57,071 bases of DNA from JTS-RE37 sp041743975 (lineage in GTDB: Bacteria > Bacteroidota > Bacteroidia > Flavobacteriales > Flavobacteriaceae): contig JBGTLT010000078.1 in NCBI GenBank assembly GCA_041743975.1, forward strand, positions 1-57,071. The letters are read 5' to 3'. A model generated the notes under the pieces. The model searched no databases. It worked only from the letters and a program-made list of their open reading frames with translations, and had not been told where the DNA came from. Shown one piece after another: positions 16,793-26,515 of this stretch. Made by a program: the position numbers and the translations under genes. Numbering within the stretch: the stretch's first letter is position 1; every line of letters starts with the position of its first letter.

Positions 16793-19700
16793 TTATTCGG
16801 CATAGTTTACTTTATATCGCCAATAACTGATTCCCCCCATTAATACCACCGCACTAACCACATACCAGATAAATGCCGGGGTAATAACCTGTGCCCCGCT
16901 GGCATAACTGTGCAAGCCAACCAGATAAAAATTGACCCCGAAATAGGTCATCATAATACTTCCAAAAGCCACTATGCTGAAGAAATTGAAGGTCCATCTG
17001 CTCCTGAGTCCGGGTACGAGCCTGGTATGGATCACAAACGCATAGATCATTATGGATATCAGTGCCCAGGTCTCTTTTGGGTCCCAGCCCCAATACCTTC
17101 CCCAACTTTCATTGGCCCATTGTCCGCCCAGGAAATTCCCGATCGTCAGCATGATCAATCCCACCGTAATACAAAGTTCATTGATAATGGTGAGTTCCCT
17201 GAGACTGATGGCCATCCGATTTTTGTTCCTGCTGTTGGTAAGGATGATGAGCAGAAGGGAAACGATCCCCAATATCATTCCAACCGTAAGCGGACCATAG
17301 CTGCCAACAATAACCGCCACATGAACCATCAGCCAATAACTGTCCAGTACCGGCACCAGGTTTGCAATCGAAGGATCTACCCAGCTTTGATGTGCAATCC
17401 ATAATAACATGGATGTAACAAAGGCAGTAGCGGCGATGGTAATCTCACTTTTCTTACTGAACAGCAACCCCATTCCCAGGGTAGCCCAGGATACATACAA
17501 GATGCTTTCATACGCATCACTCCAGGGGGCATGGCCTGAAATATACCACCGAAGGCCCAACCCGGCAGAATGCCAGATAAAAAACAAGAAGATCAGCCCC
17601 TTGAATAAATACGTAAGAACACGCCATACTTCCCTGTCACGGAAAATTCGGAGTATAAGGACCACAAACATAAGGATCCCGACAAGGGCATAATATTTGT
17701 ATAATCTGTTAAAAATATCGAGGCGGTTGTATATGATCTCGGTCTTTACCTTTTTTTCAGACGGCAATATTTCACTTCCATGGTTAACCTGATTTTGATG
17801 GAAAGCTTCCAAAAGCTTATCCGCTTCGGTATAATCCCCTGTGGGTATGGCCCTTTGCAGGGACATCAGGTAATAGGGTATTGCGTTCTTAATGAAATTG
17901 GCATATAGTGAATCGGCCACCTTGTACTGCCCCAACCGCAATTCCACCGAGGAGATCCATTTGTTGTTCTCATCATCCAGCAAGGGGTATATTTTGATTA
18001 TTTCCCCACTCAATGCCCTGTCTAAAAGGCTTAAACGAAAATAGGCGTCTTTAAAATCCTGTTGGAATTTATTGGGGTTGGTAGTTGCAAAGGCTTCCTG
18101 CAGGTAGGGTCCAAGTTTGTTCTGTCCCTTATCATCAAAAAAGTCGGTTGCTTTGACCTGCTGTTGCCCTTTGGGAATCCCGATAATCTTTCGGATACTA
18201 TCGTTCTGGCCTTTTTTGTCAAGGCTGATAAATTCCGTGTTGTACCACAACGCCGGGTTCAGCATCATGGAAATAAATACCTGGTCCGCATTAAGGCCCT
18301 GGTAATCCCCTTTGAAACTCAGTTTGCGCAGCAGTTCGGAAGCAAAGGTATTGATGGGTTTCATCCTTCCCCCTTCATCCTGTATTACGAGTTCCCCGAA
18401 TTTAGCGGCATGCTCTTCGGTAACAGTTGTGGATTGCAACAATGAATCGAGTTGCTGCTTCGAGGGCCCTTTGCTATGTATATGTGCATCATCCCTGTCC
18501 GGGGTCTGGGCCTGGATGCCTCCCAGCATCCCTAAAAGCAGCAGCAGGGTGGTGAGCGACTGTTTTTTCTTTTTCAGGTTTTCCAGGGACGCTCCCAGGC
18601 TTTTAAACCGGGTCTTCCCAAAGAACATAATCCCCATCAGGCCAATATACAAGAGGAAATAGCCCATGTAGGTAATTGCGGTTCCCCACCTGTCATGGTT
18701 TACGGATAAGATGGTCCCGCGCTCATCGGCATCAAAACTGGCCTGGAAAAAGCGGTAACCCTGATGGTCCAGCACGTGGTTCATGTAAATATCGTAATCA
18801 AAGGGTCGCTCATCCTCTACGGTAATTTTACTCATAAAGGAGGCATAGCCCTTTTCGGTACCCGGGTATTTCTCCGCAATGAAGTCGGACAACTTGATAC
18901 TAAACGGCAGTTCATATACTTTAGATCCATACCGAAGGCCAAAATCGAGCCCGCCAACCCTGAACTTTTCCATAAAATCAGCAGGCCCCTTACCTCCGAG
19001 CAATTTCCTTTGCACCGTTTCCCCGTTGGCTGATACGGCCACTACCAGCGCATCCTGCGAGGCTTCCGTCTGTTCAGCCGGCGGGATATCTACAATGCCA
19101 TAGGTGCCTTTTACCAGGGTATTGGGAATTACAAACTGCATGGTTCCTACAGAATACAACGAACGAAGCTGCAGGGTTTGCAGGCTATCTTTTAGAAGCT
19201 GTCCCTGGAATTGGTCGGCCATCCGCATAAAATTCCCTTCATAGGGTGAACGGATCTGGTAGGTGCTGTCTGTTGTGAAAATATTGATAGCTCCCCCGGT
19301 TGGGTTATTCAGGGCAAACAGGATGTTGTGGATATTGGAAACCTTGCCGTTCTCCAGGTAGTGTTCATGGCGGGTCCCGTCTCCAGCTTCAACGATTTCG
19401 AGGAATTCCGATCCATTCTCATCCGGGATCACCCCTTCCCTGGCGCCTTTGATAAAGCCAATATACGATATGGTAAAGTCCTGCCCGTTGAAATCATTCC
19501 GCCAGGGCAGTGAGGATTTAATGCCTTCTTCCGTAACAATAAGGTCATCTTCTATGAGTTTGCGTTTCGGCTCGCCGTTGATCTCCCCATCCACATAAGC
19601 AGTCAGAAAGGTTTTGTCAGAATAGAATACATTTTCCGAGGCACCTTCCCTGATGGGCATCATCCCTTCAAAACTGATATACCTTGTAACGAAGGCACCA

Positions 19701-19972
19701 ATGATAATAAGGATCCAGGATAGGTGCAAAACCAGTACCGGCCATTTCTGCCACCGCAGCAACCGATACCGGAACATATTCCCGGTGAAATTAATGACAA
19801 AGAACAGCATAATCGCCTCAAACCACCATGAATTGTAGATCCAGATACGGGCAGTTTCCGTACTGTACCAACTTTCAATAAAGGTTCCAAATGCCATGGA
19901 GGTTGCGAAAACCAGGAAGAGGATGGCCATTAAACGCGTGGAAAAAAAAATATTCTTTAAGGTACGTGTCAT
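16793..19972 (-). CDS. Cytochrome c assembly protein, ResB-CcsA (CcsBA) fusion
   Basis: 1059 residues. System II cytochrome c synthases move haem to the periplasm and attach it to CXXCH apocytochromes. The N-terminal ~430 residues are ResB-like (four membrane helices around a periplasmic domain). A long periplasmic part (about 490-750) follows, then a CcsA-like part with several helices and the haem-handling WWD motif (ESWGRYWGWDPKETWAL, about residues 955-970) plus conserved histidines. Single-chain CcsBA fusions are known in Bacteroidota and epsilonproteobacteria. It stands alone, with no cytochrome gene beside it. Confidence 0.93.
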   Translation of the reverse strand: MTRTLKNIFFSTRLMAILFLVFATSMAFGTFIESWYSTETARIWIYNSWWFEAIMLFFVINFTGNMFRYRLLRWQKWPVLVLHLSWILIIIGAFVTRYISFEGMMPIREGASENVFYSDKTFLTAYVDGEINGEPKRKLIEDDLIVTEEGIKSSLPWRNDFNGQDFTISYIGFIKGAREGVIPDENGSEFLEIVEAGDGTRHEHYLENGKVSNIHNILFALNNPTGGAINIFTTDSTYQIRSPYEGNFMRMADQFQGQLLKDSLQTLQLRSLYSVGTMQFVIPNTLVKGTYGIVDIPPAEQTEASQDALVVAVSANGETVQRKLLGGKGPADFMEKFRVGGLDFGLRYGSKVYELPFSIKLSDFIAEKYPGTEKGYASFMSKITVEDERPFDYDIYMNHVLDHQGYRFFQASFDADERGTILSVNHDRWGTAITYMGYFLLYIGLMGIMFFGKTRFKSLGASLENLKKKKQSLTTLLLLLGMLGGIQAQTPDRDDAHIHSKGPSKQQLDSLLQSTTVTEEHAAKFGELVIQDEGGRMKPINTFASELLRKLSFKGDYQGLNADQVFISMMLNPALWYNTEFISLDKKGQNDSIRKIIGIPKGQQQVKATDFFDDKGQNKLGPYLQEAFATTNPNKFQQDFKDAYFRLSLLDRALSGEIIKIYPLLDDENNKWISSVELRLGQYKVADSLYANFIKNAIPYYLMSLQRAIPTGDYTEADKLLEAFHQNQVNHGSEILPSEKKVKTEIIYNRLDIFNRLYKYYALVGILMFVVLILRIFRDREVWRVLTYLFKGLIFLFFIWHSAGLGLRWYISGHAPWSDAYESILYVSWATLGMGLLFSKKSEITIAATAFVTSMLLWIAHQSWVDPSIANLVPVLDSYWLMVHVAVIVGSYGPLTVGMILGIVSLLLIILTNSRNKNRMAISLRELTIINELCITVGLIMLTIGNFLGGQWANESWGRYWGWDPKETWALISIMIYAFVIHTRLVPGLRSRWTFNFFSIVAFGSIMMTYFGVNFYLVGLHSYASGAQVITPAFIWYVVSAVVLMGGISYWRYKVNYAE

Positions 19973-20243
19973 TATCGCAGGATGCCTTGTAATTTAAGTC
20001 TGCAAAATTAAGGTATTTAAAGGTAACAAATACCGAATTAATACAGCCTATTTGCCACACCTTTACAGCTATCCGATCTCAACCGGAGCGGATTGCCAAT
20101 AAGTAGTTGTGCCTTAACCCGGCCTGATGATGCATGGAGGTCTGGTTTCAGGCCGCCCAGTTAGTTGTAGGGACATGACCTCCATTTCGATCAACCTTCC
20201 GGCATTGGTGGGTATGGATTGATTATATCCTTATTTTAGCGGC

Positions 20244-21011
20244 ATGACCAAAATCGTTATCCTTGGCACCGGGAATATTGCACAACACTTGTTCGATGCT
20301 TTTGAGGAGCATAGCAACCTGGAAGTGGTACAGGTCCTGGGCCGAAATGACCCAGCCCTGGAGTATTTTAATAAGTCCACGGAAACCGATACAAACTTTG
20401 GGGAACTTGCCGATGCTGACATTTATATTGCAGCAGTAAGTGATGATTCCATATATGCTGTGTGTGAACAACTTAAGATTACAAATAAACTCGTAGTTCA
20501 TTGTTCGGGAAGCATGGAAATGACCGCCATGCCTTCTCATAACCGCAGGGGGGTTTTCTATCCGGTCCAAACTTTCAGTAAAGGTCGGCATGTGGATTTT
20601 AAAGATGTACCCATATGTATTGAGGCCGAAAATGACCGCGATCTGGCTGCCCTGAACGGGCTGGCCACCACCCTATCCTGCCACGTATATACGGTAACTT
20701 CGAAACAGCGCGGCCATGTTCACCTGGCTGCAGTTTTTGTCAATAACTTTACCAATTATTTGTATGGCGTGGGAGCGGAAATATGCCGTAAAAATGGACT
20801 CCCTTTTGACATTTTACATTCATTGATAGCGGAAACAGCCGCAAAAATACAGGAGGTATCGCCGATTAAAGCACAGACCGGGCCTGCCAGGCGTGCGGAT
20901 AAGGGTACCATTGCAAAACATTTGGCGCTGCTGCAGCAAAAAAATTATTTTGAGATCTATTCCCTTCTCAGCCGGTCAATTGAAGAGACCTATGGGGATA
21001 AGAATGGATAA
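20244..21011 (+). CDS. DUF2520 Rossmann-fold protein
   Basis: 255 residues. The N-terminus MTKIVILGTGNIAQHL carries a GxGxxA dinucleotide-binding loop, followed by a Rossmann domain to about residue 120 and a helical DUF2520 domain with the HLAAVFVNNFTN segment typical of the family. Members resemble ketopantoate reductase and pyrroline-carboxylate reductase folds, but their reaction is not established. The gene starts a run of same-strand genes that continues through kdsC and Maf; that order is common in flavobacteria. Confidence 0.87.
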   Translation: MTKIVILGTGNIAQHLFDAFEEHSNLEVVQVLGRNDPALEYFNKSTETDTNFGELADADIYIAAVSDDSIYAVCEQLKITNKLVVHCSGSMEMTAMPSHNRRGVFYPVQTFSKGRHVDFKDVPICIEAENDRDLAALNGLATTLSCHVYTVTSKQRGHVHLAAVFVNNFTNYLYGVGAEICRKNGLPFDILHSLIAETAAKIQEVSPIKAQTGPARRADKGTIAKHLALLQQKNYFEIYSLLSRSIEETYGDKNG

Positions 21012-21131
21012 CAAGGAAGTAATCCAGTTGCCTGAAAATAGACTCAGGTTTCAGGACCCAAAAGGTAGGTTATGGAGTTTCCCAAAATTCAGAAACCGGG
21101 ATCTGGCGGAAAACAAATTAGAAGTATAGAT

Positions 21132-21659
21132 ATGAAGCAAAGCTATAAGGAATATTTGAAAGACATTACAACCTTCGTTTTTGACGTAGATGGTGTATTT
21201 ACAGATGGCTCTGTACTGGTGGCTGCAGACGGGGAACTTTTGAGGCGCATGAGTGTCAAGGACGGATATGCCCTGAAAACGGCAATCCAGAAGGGCTATA
21301 AGGTATGTATCATCACCGGCGGTACCAACGAAGGGGTTAAAATAAGGCTCAACGGACTCGGCGTAACCGATATACACCTTGGGGCGCACCATAAGGAAGA
21401 CCCTTTGAATGACTACCTGGTAAGAAACAGTATTCATTCAGGAAATGTGTTGTATATGGGCGATGACCTGCCGGACATACCCCCCATGCAAAAAGTGCGG
21501 ATAGCTTGTTGTCCCCAGGATGCTGTTCCGGAAGTTAAAGCAATCTGCAGCTATGTTTCCCATAAAAAGGGTGGGGACGGATGTGTACGGGATGTTATAG
21601 AACAAGTCCTGAAAGTAAGGGGGGACTGGTACGATAATTTCAGCGCAACCAATGATTGA
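21132..21659 (+). CDS. kdsC: 3-deoxy-D-manno-octulosonate 8-phosphate phosphatase KdsC
   Basis: 175 residues from the ATG at 21132, where MKQSYKEYL matches the usual KdsC start; 20 more upstream codons are open but not family-like. It dephosphorylates KDO-8-phosphate on the way to lipopolysaccharide inner core. HAD motifs: FDVDGVFTDG (nucleophile and acid Asp), the Lys-containing middle and GDDLPDIPPM (metal-binding Asp). The small capless size fits the tetrameric C0 HAD class. The end overlaps the Maf start by eight bases. Confidence 0.93.
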   Translation: MKQSYKEYLKDITTFVFDVDGVFTDGSVLVAADGELLRRMSVKDGYALKTAIQKGYKVCIITGGTNEGVKIRLNGLGVTDIHLGAHHKEDPLNDYLVRNSIHSGNVLYMGDDLPDIPPMQKVRIACCPQDAVPEVKAICSYVSHKKGGDGCVRDVIEQVLKVRGDWYDNFSATND

Positions 21660-22251
21660 ATGTATGCTGGCAGCAAAACTCAGGGATTACAGGATCATCC
21701 TTGCATCCGGATCGCCCCGCAGGCAGCAATTCTTCCGGGATCTGGGAATTCCCTTTGAGATCCGTTCCAGGCCTGTAAATGAAGACTTTCCGGATCAGCT
21801 TGGGCCTTCAGAGATACCGGTTTACCTGGCAGAACTAAAGGCTGCCGCGTTTATAAATGAGGTGGCGCCTGAGGAATTGTTGATCACCTCAGATACCATC
21901 GTCTGGCACAGGAACAGTTGCCTGGGCAAGCCAAAGGACACGGATGAGGCAATCAGGATGCTGCAGCAGCTCTCCGGTGATACACACCAGGTCATTACGG
22001 CTGTCTGCTTTACCACAGCCCGGGAACAGAAAACGATCCATTGCAGGACAGAAGTCACCTTCAGGGAATTGACAAGGGAGGAGATCGAATATTATGTTTC
22101 CCGTTACAGCCCAATGGATAAAGCAGGGGGATATGGCATACAGGAATGGATCGGGTTGATTGGGATTGTAGGGATCAAAGGCTCCTATTTCAATGTGATG
22201 GGGCTGCCAACCCATTTGGTGTATCAAACGTTAATGCAAATGGCATTGTGA
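21652..22251 (+). CDS. Maf-type nucleoside triphosphate pyrophosphatase
   Basis: 199 residues (195 if the ATG at 21664 is used). Maf proteins hydrolyse non-canonical or modified NTPs such as dTTP/UTP or m7GTP to the monophosphate. Family motifs are all there: LASGSPRRQQFF at the N-terminus, the TSDTIVW strand with the metal/base Asp, GKPKDTDEA, and the C-terminal DKAGGYGIQEW and GSYFNVMGLP. Start and kdsC stop overlap, which suggests translational coupling. 'Septum formation inhibitor', the older name, comes from overexpression in Bacillus. Confidence 0.93.
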   Translation: MIECMLAAKLRDYRIILASGSPRRQQFFRDLGIPFEIRSRPVNEDFPDQLGPSEIPVYLAELKAAAFINEVAPEELLITSDTIVWHRNSCLGKPKDTDEAIRMLQQLSGDTHQVITAVCFTTAREQKTIHCRTEVTFRELTREEIEYYVSRYSPMDKAGGYGIQEWIGLIGIVGIKGSYFNVMGLPTHLVYQTLMQMAL

Positions 22252-22293
22252 TCCATTTTTGGTATTTTCGTTGAAAACCCTCAAAAAAAAGCG

Positions 22294-23241
22294 ATGAAAA
22301 AATATAAACGGCTTTTCATTCCCATGATCCTTGTGCTGCTGCTGGCAACCGCGCAGTCTTCCTGTGAGGAAAACCAAAAGGATACAAAGGATGCTGTGCT
22401 ACTCAGCAAGCAACTGGATTCAGCTGCACCGCAAAAGCCATTATCAGAAGAATTTAAAAAATACTGGTATGCGGGGGATGCTGAAATCACTTCCTATACC
22501 TTAAAACAGGCGCGATACGGGGAGATCCGGGATGGCCATGCGGTCCTAATCTATGTTACGGAACACTTTTTAAAACAGGAACAGCTAAAGGCAGATCAGC
22601 ACCATGCAGAAAATATCCCCGTTTTGAAACTGAATACCACCAAAAATTTTATCACCGGCATATACCCCTACTCCATAATGACGAGCTCCTTTTATCCGGT
22701 TCATGACAACCAGCATGCGCTGAAAATTTCAAATTCCGTCCAGGAATGGTGTGGTCATGTTTACGCCCAGCTCAACAACAGGGATCAATATAAGGTTTCG
22801 GCCCACTCTTATTTTGAAACAGAAGGGGATCAGGAACTCACCCTGGAAAAAGCTAACCTGGAAAATGAGATTTGGAACAAGATTCGGATAAACCCCAAAA
22901 ACCTGCCGGTCGGGGATTTCGAAATGATCCCTTCCCTTGAGTATATCCGATTGGGGCACATCGCGTTCAAAGCCTACCGGGCAGTGGGAAGTCTCCGGGA
23001 AGAGGCTTCCGGCTACACCTATGCAATTTCCTATCCTGAACTGCAAAGAACACTCGCCATCCACTTTGACAAAACATTTCCCTATGCTGTTGATAGTTGG
23101 GAAGAGTCCTATAAAAGCGGGTTTGGATCCAGTGCCGTCATGCTCATTACGGAAGCGAGCAGGATTAAAAGATTAAAGACGCCTTATTGGCAGCAAAATA
23201 AAAATAAGGATGTATTTTTGCGCGATAATTTAGGACTTTAA
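22294..23241 (+). CDS. Conserved Bacteroidota lipoprotein (315 aa), function unknown
   Basis: The signal MKKYKRLFIPMILVLLLATAQ is followed by SSC, a lipobox with Cys near residue 24. The mature part is a soluble domain rich in beta strands with no motif I recognise. Homologues in flavobacteria commonly sit next to Maf genes and are sometimes mislabelled 'Maf' for that reason; there is no Maf motif here. It lies 42 bases after Maf and 6 bases before the MscS gene, so it is likely co-transcribed with both. Confidence 0.82.
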   Translation: MKKYKRLFIPMILVLLLATAQSSCEENQKDTKDAVLLSKQLDSAAPQKPLSEEFKKYWYAGDAEITSYTLKQARYGEIRDGHAVLIYVTEHFLKQEQLKADQHHAENIPVLKLNTTKNFITGIYPYSIMTSSFYPVHDNQHALKISNSVQEWCGHVYAQLNNRDQYKVSAHSYFETEGDQELTLEKANLENEIWNKIRINPKNLPVGDFEMIPSLEYIRLGHIAFKAYRAVGSLREEASGYTYAISYPELQRTLAIHFDKTFPYAVDSWEESYKSGFGSSAVMLITEASRIKRLKTPYWQQNKNKDVFLRDNLGL

Positions 23242-23247
23242 AAACAT

Positions 23248-23793
23248 ATGGAAAATTTTATTGCCGACAATCAAACAGAAATATTATGGTCGAGTGTTGT
23301 CATTATCATTCTTCTTGTTTTAAAGTATATCGCCTCCAAGGCGGTGCGCAGAGTTGGAAAATTAAGCAATAAGGTAGAAGCACGGACTTTACTGATCACA
23401 AAATATATTTCCATAGCCCTTACCTTCCTTGGCGTGGGGATCATCACCTTTTTATGGGGGGTGGATTTCACGAATATCGGGCTGTTGTTTACCTCTGTCT
23501 TTACGGTCATAGGGGTTGCGTTGTTCGCCACCTGGTCCATCCTGAGCAATATCACTTCAGGGGTCATATTATTCTTTTCCTTCCCTTTCAAGATTGGGGA
23601 CCGGATAAAGATCTGGGATAAGGAAATAGAATCTGAAGAACCCTATACCATAGAGGACATCAAGGCATTTCATGTTCACCTGCGCAAGGACAATGGCGAA
23701 TTGCTTACCTACCCCAACAACCTGATGATGCAAAAGGCAGTTACGCTGATCTATGATTTGGCTGACACGGATGATAGCAGCCAGGACTTATAG
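23248..23793 (+). CDS. Small MscS-type mechanosensitive channel
   Basis: 181 residues, shorter than E. coli MscS (286). Two hydrophobic helices (about residues 12-30 and 50-72) precede the pore-lining helix region (about 75-110, with alternating Gly and Ala, ending LFFSFPFKIGDRI). The beta domain after it is short and the C-terminal alpha/beta vestibule is missing, as in other minimal MscS proteins of Bacteroidota. Such channels release solutes on membrane stretch. It starts six bases after the lipoprotein gene. Confidence 0.88.
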   Translation: MENFIADNQTEILWSSVVIIILLVLKYIASKAVRRVGKLSNKVEARTLLITKYISIALTFLGVGIITFLWGVDFTNIGLLFTSVFTVIGVALFATWSILSNITSGVILFFSFPFKIGDRIKIWDKEIESEEPYTIEDIKAFHVHLRKDNGELLTYPNNLMMQKAVTLIYDLADTDDSSQDL

Positions 23794-23870
23794 CCTGTTA
23801 AAGAAGTTGTAAATATAACGGCTAAGATTGTAATCTTTCTATATTTATGCACCAGCAAAACATTCATACC

Positions 23871-26411
23871 ATGCGCAATTTTTTAGTATTCTGTATGGGA
23901 ATACTCATAGCCATTCCTACCACCAGCGCCCAGGCACCCAATAAAATGACTTCTTCGGAAGCCTACCATTCCCTTCGGAAGCTTAATTTCCTGGGATCGG
24001 CATTGTATATCGCAGCCCACCCGGATGATGAAAATACCAGGTTGATATCTTACTTTTCCAATGAAGTCCACGCCAGGGCCGGTTATCTCTCCATTACCAG
24101 AGGGGATGGTGGCCAAAACCTGATCGGCCCGGAACTCCTTGAATTACTGGGGGTACTGCGAACCGAAGAACTGCTGGAGGCACGGCGGATAGATGGCGGG
24201 GAACAATTTTTTACAAGGGCGAAGGACTTCGGGTATTCCAAACACCCGGAGGAAACATTGAGGATCTGGGATAAAAAGGCAGTTTTGGGGGATGTGGTCC
24301 AGACGATCCGCCAGTTCAGGCCGGATGTGATCATCAACCGATTCAATCACAGGACCCCGGGCGAAACCCATGGCCACCACACCGCCTCGGCCTTGTTGAG
24401 TATGGAAGCCTTTGACCTGGCAAATGATCCACGGGCCTACCCGGAACAGTTGGCCACATCGGCAACCTGGCAACCAAAACGGCTCTTTTTTAATACGGGA
24501 TGGTGGTTTTACGGTAGCCCTGAAAATTTTGAAAAAGCTGACAAATCCAATATGTCACAGGTAGATATCGGGTTGTATTACCCGGTATTGGGTTTATCCA
24601 ACAATGAAATTGCATCCATGGCAAGCAGCCAGCACTTGAGTCAGGGTTTTGGTAGGATGTCCAGCAGGGGAAGCGAACAGGAATACCTTGAATTGCTCAA
24701 AGGAGACATGTCCAAAACGGGGAAGATAAATTTATTTGAAGGCATCAACACCACCTGGTCAAGGGTAGCAGGCGGAGAAGCTGTTGGAAAATTACTGGAG
24801 GCCGTGGAAGCGGATTTTCACTTCGAGGATCCCTCCATACACCTTCCCCAGTTATTGGAAGCTTTTACTGAATTACAAAAAGTAACGGATGATTACTGGA
24901 GGACTTTCAAATCAAAGGAGTTGTTAAACCTTATAACGGGGGTTACCGGGCTTTACCTTGAGGCTTCGGCAGAGGCGCCTTATACCAATCCAGGTAATAG
25001 TACCAAGATTCAGGTAGAGGCATTGAATCGAAGCGGCGCTTCAATGGTCCTGAAATCGGTAACCCTATACCCCACCGGTACAAAGTCGGTTGAACAGAAC
25101 CTACCCCTTACATACAACTCAAAAATCAACCTGGAACTGGATCTTACCGTCCCTGAAAACACACCCTATACCAGCCCCTATTGGCTAGCGGAAAAAGGCG
25201 ATTTGGGGATGTACAGGGTAACGGACCTGGAATTGATCGGGAAGCCTGAAACCCCACGGATCTTTTACGCACAATTTGATCTGGACATAGCCGGAACACC
25301 CCTTCGCATTGAAAAACCTGTTATCTATCACTACTCCAGGCCGGATAAGGGCGAATTATATCAGCCTTTTGAAATATTGCCGGAGGCGACGGCAAGTTTT
25401 AAAGACAAGGTCCTGCTATTTGCAGACGGCAGCCCGAGACAGGTCCCGGTGACCATCAAGGCGCACAAGGATAACCTTGAAGGGGAAGTGCAGCTGTGTT
25501 TTTCGGATAGATGGAAGGTAGACCAGGAAAAGAAACCGTTCCATATTGAGAACAAAGGGGATGAAACAACCATCCTGTTTACCCTCACCCCTCCTGAGGG
25601 CGAAGATGAGAGCTATATTTCCCCGATTATCCGGGTTAACGGCAAAAGCCTTACCCAGGAGCTGATCACAATTGCATACGACCATATCCCCACCCAATCC
25701 GTATTGTTTCCATCTGAAGCCAAGGTAGTACGGCTGAATATTCAACGAGCCGGGGAACATATTGGCTATATCATGGGCGCGGGGGATGAAGTCCCGGAGA
25801 GCCTTGAAGAGATTGGCTATACAGTTCATACAATAGACCCTGCAACCATTCAGAAGGGCAGTTTGGATAAATATGATGCAGTAGTGGTTGGTATACGGGC
25901 ATATAATGTAGTGCCAGACCTTAAATTCAAACAACCCTACCTGCTGGATTACGTTTACAGAGGCGGCAACCTGGTTGTGCAATACAATACGGCCGGACGC
26001 TGGGATGAGGCCTATGAAGGGATTGCGCCTTACCCGCTTAAACTCTCAAGCGACAGGGTAACGGATGAAAACTCCCCGGTGGAAATCCTGGCAAAGGACA
26101 ATAGCCTGGTAAATTTTCCAAATGCCATTGATCAACACGATTTTGAGGGATGGGTCCAGGAAAGGGGCTTATATTTTCCAAATGAATGGGACCCGGCCTT
26201 CACTCCGGTTTTATCCATGAAGGATGAAGGGGAAGAGGCCATGAAAGGGAGTTTGCTGGTTGCCTCCTATGGAAAAGGGCATTACATTTATACCGGACTC
26301 AGCTTTTTCAGGGAGTTACCGGCCGGCGTACCCGGGGCTTTCAAAATTTTTGCCAATATGTTATCCCTAGGCAAAGAGAACCTGAATAAGGGGGGAGATA
26401 TAAAAGGATAA
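23871..26411 (+). CDS. Large exported PIG-L family deacetylase
   Basis: 846 residues from the ATG at 23871, which starts a signal peptide (MRNFLVFCMGILIAIPTTSAQA); an ATG eight codons earlier is possible. The N-terminal ~250 residues are the LmbE/PIG-L zinc domain: AAHPDDENTRL and ETHGHHTAS carry the ligands. The long C-terminal part is beta-rich and unassigned. The family deacetylates N-acetylhexosamines, so an exported version may act on glycan or glycolipid amino sugars. One base separates its stop from a 33-codon membrane peptide gene, then one more base from a sodium:solute symporter, which suggests that the product of the deacetylase is imported. Confidence 0.88.
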   Translation: MRNFLVFCMGILIAIPTTSAQAPNKMTSSEAYHSLRKLNFLGSALYIAAHPDDENTRLISYFSNEVHARAGYLSITRGDGGQNLIGPELLELLGVLRTEELLEARRIDGGEQFFTRAKDFGYSKHPEETLRIWDKKAVLGDVVQTIRQFRPDVIINRFNHRTPGETHGHHTASALLSMEAFDLANDPRAYPEQLATSATWQPKRLFFNTGWWFYGSPENFEKADKSNMSQVDIGLYYPVLGLSNNEIASMASSQHLSQGFGRMSSRGSEQEYLELLKGDMSKTGKINLFEGINTTWSRVAGGEAVGKLLEAVEADFHFEDPSIHLPQLLEAFTELQKVTDDYWRTFKSKELLNLITGVTGLYLEASAEAPYTNPGNSTKIQVEALNRSGASMVLKSVTLYPTGTKSVEQNLPLTYNSKINLELDLTVPENTPYTSPYWLAEKGDLGMYRVTDLELIGKPETPRIFYAQFDLDIAGTPLRIEKPVIYHYSRPDKGELYQPFEILPEATASFKDKVLLFADGSPRQVPVTIKAHKDNLEGEVQLCFSDRWKVDQEKKPFHIENKGDETTILFTLTPPEGEDESYISPIIRVNGKSLTQELITIAYDHIPTQSVLFPSEAKVVRLNIQRAGEHIGYIMGAGDEVPESLEEIGYTVHTIDPATIQKGSLDKYDAVVVGIRAYNVVPDLKFKQPYLLDYVYRGGNLVVQYNTAGRWDEAYEGIAPYPLKLSSDRVTDENSPVEILAKDNSLVNFPNAIDQHDFEGWVQERGLYFPNEWDPAFTPVLSMKDEGEEAMKGSLLVASYGKGHYIYTGLSFFRELPAGVPGAFKIFANMLSLGKENLNKGGDIKG

Positions 26412-26412
26412 G

Positions 26413-26514
26413 ATGGACGACAAATTTATCTGGAAAAAAGAATACACTATTGTGTTGGTCCTCAATGCGATTTATATCCTTATTTTCTATTATATCATGA
26501 CGGCAAACGCATAG
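26413..26514 (+). CDS. 33-residue single-span membrane peptide, symporter partner candidate
   Basis: ATG at 26413, one base after the TAA of the deacetylase; TAG at 26512-26514, one base before the ATG of the symporter. The peptide starts with a charged stretch (MDDKFIWKKEY) and continues with a hydrophobic helix of about 20 residues (TIVLVLNAIYILIFYYIM), so it is a single-pass protein with its N-terminus probably in the cytoplasm. Small one- or two-span subunits precede several sodium:solute symporter types (for example the YhdT-PanF pair). The tight spacing makes chance unlikely. I do not know its function. Confidence 0.75.
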   Translation: MDDKFIWKKEYTIVLVLNAIYILIFYYIMTANA

Positions 26515-26515
26515 T

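Noticed and set aside
21005..21129. 41-codon frame between the DUF2520 gene and kdsC (starts MDNKEVIQLPEN)
   Set aside because: It overlaps the end of the DUF2520 gene and has no recognisable family. It could be real because it fills the gap neatly, but nothing beyond position supports it.
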